Below are positions 59,268 through 64,000 of a DNA stretch of 64,000 nt, piece by piece. The DNA is from Diplonema japonicum (Eukaryota > Euglenozoa > Diplonemea > Diplonemida > Diplonemidae): NCBI GenBank assembly GCA_964019335.1, contig OZ025657.1, forward strand, positions 682,001 to 746,000. Direction: 5' to 3'. The notes below the pieces were generated by a model. That model made no database searches. It saw only the letters and a list, made by a program, of their open reading frames with translations, and was not told where the DNA came from. Position 1 is the first letter of the stretch. The number at the start of each line of letters is the position of its first letter. The position numbers and the translations under genes were made by a program.

Positions 59268-60884
59268 ATGTTGGCAGTTGTTTCATCACTTGTGCGCATG
59301 CTGAGGGAGTCTCAAAGACCTGCAGCCAGTGCTTCGGCCTTTTACGTTTATCCTACCTTATTCCCACTTAGTTATTTGATCCAAACAGTACATATAGGCA
59401 TGGTTGTTCCTGTAAAATGTCCACCGCCCCCTCTCCCTCCCCTGCCCGTGTCAAGGGGAAGGGGGCCTCCCCCTCCCCCTCCCCCGCCCCCAGGTAAGGG
59501 GAAGGGTCCACCACCTCCACCTCCACCGCCGCCACCTCCACGTAAAGGGGCAGGTTGTGTTGTAGCGGTTAAAACACGGCCGATTCACTGGAAAAAGGTG
59601 CTGAAAACCAGCAAGCGGTGTCTCTTCGACCAACAAGGAGAGTCGGTGTTCGTGTTGGATGCCAGCAAGCTCCGCGACACCTTCAAAGTCGACAACAAGA
59701 AACGCAAGACAGCGTCTGGAAAGGTCTGCGCGGCACCAATCCAAGCAGAGACGGTCCTCCCTGCACAAAAGATGAAAAATGTTGAGATCACTTTGAAGGG
59801 CATCGGTTTCAAGTCCTGTGACGTGAACGAGATACTTGAGTTTGTGGACACACTGGGCGACGACTGCGGTTCTGAGCATTTAAAGGAGGTGGCAACACTG
59901 ATGAAAGGACTTCTCCTCACAGTGGACGAGCGCAAGCTGTTGGCACGCATGGACGAGGCAAAGCTTTGTGAATGCGAAAGGTTTCTTAAAGAATTCTCAG
60001 GTTCTCCACAAATACGTGAAAAGCTCAGTGCTGTGGAGGTGATCAGCACCTTTGCTGAGACGTTCGAATTCCTTGCCGACAGGCATGCCGTGCTCAAGAG
60101 GGTTATCATGGACATCACGAACAGCACCTATCTACACGAAGTGCTTCGTGCTGCAATAACGCTAGGCAACGAGCTCAACACAGGGAAACCATGGGGCAAC
60201 GCAACGTGTGTAGCACCGGAGTCGCTTTCCTTGTTTGCATCGGTTAGGACACAAGACCAAACAAGTGCCATAGACTACTTGGTGCAATGGGTGGCAGACT
60301 CGAAGGGGCAGGCATACTGGTCCATGTTCATCGCCTCCCTTTCGGAGTTGACAGTACACGCGAGCAAATTGTCTCTTGCCGACGTCATCTATGACAGTGA
60401 CAAGCTGATGCGTGCCTTGCATGCCATCCACTCCGTAGAGTGGGAGAGCGCGCTGTTTTGTGAAAATGTGGCTAGCTTCCTGTGTCATGACCCAAGTGTC
60501 GAAAAGTTCAAGAAAAGGTATAAAGAGTTCAAGGGTCTGCACAACAAAGGACAGCAAGCCTTGGCGCTGTTTGGCTGGGACGACTATAAACTGGAGGACT
60601 GTTTGTCTGCACTGGTGGCATTCAAGGCCGATGTGGTGGTCAGCATCAGGAAACTGAAGCTCGTGAATGTGTTCAAGAAGCCTTCGAAGGACTTCTTCAA
60701 GAAGTGGGCCGCCGGCAGTGTCAACATACCTATAACAGAAGGCAAGTTTGTGACGCTAACCGACCTCCTTATACAACCGGAGTCCCCCCCGTGTCCACAG
60801 ACCTCTGCTGCGTCAACACCGCCTTCCGACCGGTGGTTGCAGTTGCAACAGGCTGATGTAGCGTGGGATGCCGACATGTGGTAG
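59268..60884 (+). CDS. compact formin (FH1-FH2)
   Basis: A 538-residue single-exon actin nucleator/elongation factor. Residues about 48-95 are an FH1 Pro-rich region (runs of 5-11 Pro, broken by GKGKG and RGRG) that would bind profilin-actin. Residues about 105-500 are FH2: RPIHWKKV with the conserved Trp, LKGIGFKSCDVNEILEF, AETFEFLADRHAVLKRVI, LGNELNTGKPWGNATCV (the GNxxN-type core) and LVQWV. There is no N-terminal GTPase-binding region and no visible C-terminal autoregulatory DAD. Regulation must therefore differ from that of Diaphanous-type formins. The start at 59268 lies eight bases after CACTCAACAG; an ATG at 59400, directly before FH1, is an alternative. Confidence 0.9.
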   Translation: MLAVVSSLVRMLRESQRPAASASAFYVYPTLFPLSYLIQTVHIGMVVPVKCPPPPLPPLPVSRGRGPPPPPPPPPGKGKGPPPPPPPPPPPRKGAGCVVAVKTRPIHWKKVLKTSKRCLFDQQGESVFVLDASKLRDTFKVDNKKRKTASGKVCAAPIQAETVLPAQKMKNVEITLKGIGFKSCDVNEILEFVDTLGDDCGSEHLKEVATLMKGLLLTVDERKLLARMDEAKLCECERFLKEFSGSPQIREKLSAVEVISTFAETFEFLADRHAVLKRVIMDITNSTYLHEVLRAAITLGNELNTGKPWGNATCVAPESLSLFASVRTQDQTSAIDYLVQWVADSKGQAYWSMFIASLSELTVHASKLSLADVIYDSDKLMRALHAIHSVEWESALFCENVASFLCHDPSVEKFKKRYKEFKGLHNKGQQALALFGWDDYKLEDCLSALVAFKADVVVSIRKLKLVNVFKKPSKDFFKKWAAGSVNIPITEGKFVTLTDLLIQPESPPCPQTSAASTPPSDRWLQLQQADVAWDADMW

Positions 60885-61003
60885 CAAATAACAATCTCTC
60901 ATGTTTTCTCTCTTATCTCTCTTTTTTAACTAGTATTTGCTGTCTGCCACATTTCAACTCCCAGACACAACACACATGCGTGCACCCCGGTGATCACCTT
61001 CAC

Positions 61004-62596
61004 ATGCACAGACGTCCAGGTAGGCGCCAGTACTTGTGGTGGCCGTGTTTATTATTCTTGTTCGTTTCCAGTGTAGCTGTACTATGGCACAAAGGGGATG
61101 CGGGGGGCGAGCTAGAGGGGCCAGGGCGGAGGCTGTTGCAGGCGGCTAGCGGGTCGAAGATAGCCAACGCAACTGATGTGAATGCCACCAGCACGGCAAC
61201 ACTAGAAGCAGCGAGCAGTGACAGCGGGAACCCGTTGTACCCACCAGACCTCTTCACAGATGAACAGATCAGAAATGGAGCCTTCATCCTGTACCTAATG
61301 GGCATCTTCTACACCTTCTTTGCTTTGGCTATTGTCTGCGACGACTATTTCGTGCCCGCGCTCGAAGTCATCATTGACACACTTGGTCTCAGCGAGGATG
61401 TTGCTGGCGCCACCTTCATGGCTGCCGGTGGCTCTGCACCGGAGCTATTCACCTCCTTCCTTGGGGAGTTCGTGGCCAAGTCCAACGTGGGCTTCGGCAC
61501 CATCATCGGCTCTGCCGTTTTTAACGTGATGTTTGTGATCGGCGCTTGTGCTGTGGCGACACTGAGCCTCTACCCTGAGGGCATTCCTCTCACCTGGTGG
61601 CCGTTGTTCAGGGACTCTGCCTTCTACGCTGTCGACCTGGGGCTGCTCACGTACTTCTACTCCGACAAGAATATCGAGTGGTACGAGTCCCTGTGCCTCC
61701 TAGGGATGTACGGGCTGTACGTGCTGTTCATGTCCAGGAGCGAGAGCATACAGGAGTACATCGAGGGTTTTGTCAACACACAGGGGCGAACAAAGGAGAA
61801 CAAAAAGGCCTCCTTCGCAAGCATGGGGATCCCAGGAGAGCTCACTGAGAGTTTGTCCCCGAAGAGCGCCCCCCCTGTGATCGATGATCAGGAGATGCAG
61901 AGCATGCTTCTCATGGATGAGTCGGCGGAGCTGGCGAAGACGCTCTCAGTGGTGTCGACACGGTCGTCTTCTTCGGAGGAAGAGGACGGTACGTGGGAGC
62001 CGAAGATGCCGGAAGGGGCGTGGGAGAAAGTGAAGTTCATCACACTGTTCCCGATAAACGTGCTATTGTGGCTGACGGTGCCCAACTGCGCGATAGAAGA
62101 GAAGAAGCGATACTTCGTTGTGGCGTTCCTGCTGTCGATCCTGTGGATCGCCGTGTACTCCTACTTCATGGTGTGGTGGGCAGAGGTCCTGGGTCGGGCA
62201 CTAGAGATCCCCATTGAAGTGATGGGCTACACACTGCTAGCAGCAGGTACAAGTGTACCGGACTTGATAACAAGTGTCCTTGTGGCACGGCTGGGGCGTG
62301 GCGACATGGCAGTCTCTTCATCCATAGGGTCCAACATCTTTGACATCACACTGGGCCTCCCTCTGCCTTGGTTCTTGCGGAGTATAACGTCTTCAGGAAG
62401 CCCAGTTCACGTTGAGTCCACGTCCTTGGGCCCCTCTGTGGGTATGCTCATATTGATGCTTATTAGCGTGATTGCCTCTATTGCTGTATTTGGGTGGCGG
62501 CTTGATAAAAGGCTGGGTATCATTTGCTTTGGGCTGTATGTGGTGTTCGTGACCCTCTCGCTGCTCTTGGAATATGAAGTTATTACTGTGTTTTAG
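61004..62596 (+). CDS. NCKX-type K+-dependent Na+/Ca2+ exchanger (SLC24-like)
   Basis: A 530-residue single-exon membrane protein. A signal-anchor-like helix (LWWPCLLFLFVSSVAVLW) and an extracytoplasmic linker with NAT/NAS sites lead to the first cluster of helices. The alpha-1 repeat, MAAGGSAPELFTSFLGEF...GTIIGSAVFN, lies at residues about 145-180. A charged cytoplasmic loop with Ser/Glu runs follows (about 265-335). The alpha-2 repeat, AAGTSVPDLITSVLVARLG...SIGSNIFDITLGLP, is near 410-460. These conserved Glu/Asp and GTSVPD residues form the ion pathway that extrudes Ca2+ using Na+ and K+ gradients. The Ala-Gly-Gly-Ser-Ala-Pro-Glu form is typical of NCKX. The start follows a short upstream frame (ATG at 60976) and is tentative; all conserved sequence is downstream of it. 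Confidence 0.9.
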   Translation: MHRRPGRRQYLWWPCLLFLFVSSVAVLWHKGDAGGELEGPGRRLLQAASGSKIANATDVNATSTATLEAASSDSGNPLYPPDLFTDEQIRNGAFILYLMGIFYTFFALAIVCDDYFVPALEVIIDTLGLSEDVAGATFMAAGGSAPELFTSFLGEFVAKSNVGFGTIIGSAVFNVMFVIGACAVATLSLYPEGIPLTWWPLFRDSAFYAVDLGLLTYFYSDKNIEWYESLCLLGMYGLYVLFMSRSESIQEYIEGFVNTQGRTKENKKASFASMGIPGELTESLSPKSAPPVIDDQEMQSMLLMDESAELAKTLSVVSTRSSSSEEEDGTWEPKMPEGAWEKVKFITLFPINVLLWLTVPNCAIEEKKRYFVVAFLLSILWIAVYSYFMVWWAEVLGRALEIPIEVMGYTLLAAGTSVPDLITSVLVARLGRGDMAVSSSIGSNIFDITLGLPLPWFLRSITSSGSPVHVESTSLGPSVGMLILMLISVIASIAVFGWRLDKRLGIICFGLYVVFVTLSLLLEYEVITVF

Positions 62597-63449
62597 CAGT
62601 GCAAACAGAACACGAGAAAGAAAGAGAAAAAAAAGAGAAAAAAAAGAAGAAGAAGAAGAAGAAAAAGGTGGTGCGTCGTGCCTTCATTTCCCCTTAGCTG
62701 GGTGTCCCTCTCCTTTTGATACCGCCTTTTTCAAAAGAATGGAAGAAGAAGAAGAAAAAAAAAATATACAAAAGTTAAAAAAAAAGAAGAAACAGATAAC
62801 AACCTTTTTTTTTTCTTTTTTTTTTAAATCAAAGGTGAAGAGAAACAAAAAAAATGGCCTTTTGTATTTGATGTGCAAAAAGCTATCATCACGGTCCTTT
62901 TTTTTTTTAATTTACTATTATTGATCATAGTATCGGGGGTTAACCCGCGTGGGTGATCGGTTAACCCTGGATGCTATGTATTATTATTATTATGGTTTGT
63001 TGTCACCGAAGAATCATCTTTTGAAAGGGTTTTCGGCTTCAGTCAAGGTGGTGGGAAAAAATGGCATGGAGTGGGGTGGTGGCAAAAAAAAAAAAAGAAA
63101 AAGCCATCTAGGTGAGTTTTTTTATTCTTTCTTTTCTCCTTTGTTGATGTAGTTCCCCCTGCCCTCCCCGCCCCCTTCGTTAATTCGGCCATTCTTCTCA
63201 TTAACCCTTGCCAACCTTTACTTGATATCACTTTAAAGCCTATTCTTTTTTTTTCTTTTTTTTTCCCCTGCTAGACCATCTCTCCTTTTTTTTTTGTTTT
63301 TGTTTTTTTACCTAGTCAGCGGGGTTTTTTCAAATAGAAAACTGTGTTTTTAGCACACTGAGTTATTTAGTTTCTTTTTTTTCTTCTTCTTTATTTTACC
63401 TCCTTTCCCCCTTATTTATTTGTCTGCCGCAGTTGGCACTCTTTAGCAA

Positions 63450-63480
<31 letters not shown>
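62597..63480. other. spacer with palindromic repeat fragment
   Basis: No gene was seen. It holds GAA repeats (about 62646-62662) and many A- and T-runs. A 50-nt near-palindrome at 62926-62980 related to the 33.5-kb inverted-repeat element is listed separately. Two T-rich stretches precede a 35-nt T-run at 63450-63482. Confidence 0.6.
62926..62980. repeat. near-palindrome related to the MITE-like element
   Basis: AGTATCGGGGGTTAACCC and GGTTAACCCTGGATGCTAT face each other across about 14 nt. The right side GTGATCGGTTAACCCTGG differs at one base from GTGATCGTTTAACCCTGG at 33662-33679. It looks like an internally deleted or solo copy of the same inverted-repeat family. Confidence 0.5.
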
Positions 63481-63483
<3 letters not shown>

Positions 63484-63729
63484 GGCACGGAAGAAGCGAC
63501 GCCCCTTCCCAGCGGACGAGAGAAAAAGAGTGAAGTCCCTCATCGCCATTGGAGGAAAGGCAGCTATTGGTTTCTCCAGGAGGCCTATTTTCGCCACCCG
63601 CTCCACGCACGACAAGCTAATGGAATTGAAAGCCGACTACAAGCGGGACCGCATCACACGACTCCGCAAGACGCTCACGGCCTCAATCGGAATGAAAGCA
63701 ATGCTCCAGAAGGGGAGTATTAACAGATA
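63484..63729 (+). CDS. possible short basic exon or partial gene
   Basis: After a long T-run, an open frame of about 80 codons reads RKKRRPFPADERKR, then VKSLIAIGGKAAIGFSRRP, and later DKLMELKADYKRDRITRLRK and a Lys/Arg-rich end with a stop at 63728. No ATG lies in frame at its start. Codon use is less biased toward homopolymers than other spacer frames. It may be an exon joined to upstream sequence through a T-rich intron (TTCCCAG at 63506-63512 is a possible acceptor), a mobile-element fragment, or chance. No family is recognised. Confidence 0.3.
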
Positions 63730-63948
63730 GACCCCCCCTCCCATAGGGCGGCCCTCTAGCGGGGGGCTTGTCCTGTACTTTGAGTTTTTTTTTCTTTTTT
63801 TTTTTTTTTTTTCAGGTGGTGGGGATAACATGAAAATATAAGAAAAACATCAGATGTGTTGTTCGCTGTTGACCTCCTCGTCGGTCATCACCGGTAGCAC
63901 CCGAGTGGAAGAACGTAACGCAGATGCTCAGGGTGACGAACAGGCAGC

Positions 63949-64000
63949 AAACTGCACGAGCGCAGAATCTTGGTTACCCGGGACGCCCCGGCTGGGGTTG
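63949..64000. repeat. dispersed repeat B, copy 2 (cut by window end)
   Basis: This 52-nt stretch matches 7640-7688, with the core GACGCCCCGGCTGGGGTTG identical and one extra triplet. Read on the minus strand it gives [17 protein letters not shown] against [16 protein letters not shown]. It continues beyond the window. Confidence 0.7.

Noticed and set aside
62949..63152. 67-codon ORF with a Tyr run
   Set aside because: Arises from a TAT microsatellite and an A-run, overlapping the palindromic repeat.
1..64000. CRISPR arrays, bacterial operons or a viral insertion
   Set aside because: Introns, eukaryotic domain families and spacer structure mark the whole window as nuclear eukaryotic DNA; no regular direct-repeat array or viral hallmark gene was seen.

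Overview
The window is nuclear DNA from a microbial eukaryote. It carries about 27 protein-coding genes, all on the + strand, separated by A+T-rich, homopolymer-laden spacers. Most start codons lie a short way behind a pyrimidine-rich stretch ending in AG (often CACAG). Many genes carry very short introns (about 29-60 nt) that usually begin GTATG and end in ACAG. A 64-kb one-strand gene array with acceptor-like sites before the ATGs suggests polycistronic transcription with spliced-leader trans-splicing. Together with cis-introns this fits a euglenozoan, perhaps a diplonemid-like one, better than a kinetoplastid. This is inference: no spliced-leader gene, rRNA or tRNA was found, and dinoflagellate relatives also trans-splice.

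Layout. 0.4-8.5 kb: a TMEM161-like membrane protein, a coiled-coil DUF4795/QRICH2-like protein, a secreted SGNH hydrolase, a histidine phosphatase, a repeat-rich spacer and an ARF-family GTPase. 8.7-16.1 kb: a giant repeat coiled-coil protein and a receptor-type class III nucleotidyl cyclase. 16.5-22.7 kb: an EF-hand/phosphatidylinositol-phosphate kinase fusion and a FYVE-lipase. 23.9-29.3 kb: a four-domain cation channel whose II-III linker contains a NADAR-like domain. 29.4-33.1 kb: a protein kinase and an FCP1/HAD-like phosphatase. 34.5-38.8 kb: VPS26, a nucleotide-sugar/PAPS-type transporter and a PHD-PWWP-like chromatin protein. 38.9-44.4 kb: a kinase-LRR-dual-specificity phosphatase fusion and a protein with ubiquitin-like folds. 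44.5-47.1 kb: a membrane JmjC protein and a fatty-acid 2-hydroxylase. 49.5-62.6 kb: a multipass membrane protein, an IQ/NTF2-like protein, a small membrane protein, a DMT-type transporter, a membrane MYND protein, a carrier-like protein, a formin and an NCKX-type exchanger.

Functional themes. Several genes concern Ca2+ and second messengers: the channel, the NCKX exchanger, the EF-hand lipid kinase, the cyclase, a CaMKK-like kinase and an IQ protein. Others serve membrane traffic and phosphoinositides (ARF, VPS26, FYVE-lipase, PIP kinase). Neighbours need not be functionally linked in an array of this kind.

The most novel items are the NADAR-bearing channel, the kinase-LRR-phosphatase fusion, the coiled coil with a regular C-x2-L-H motif every 21 residues, and several dispersed non-coding repeats. 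The spacers at 47.1-49.5, 50.9-52.4, 33.1-34.5 and 62.6-64 kb hold no convincing gene, only homopolymers, repeat copies and one doubtful exon.
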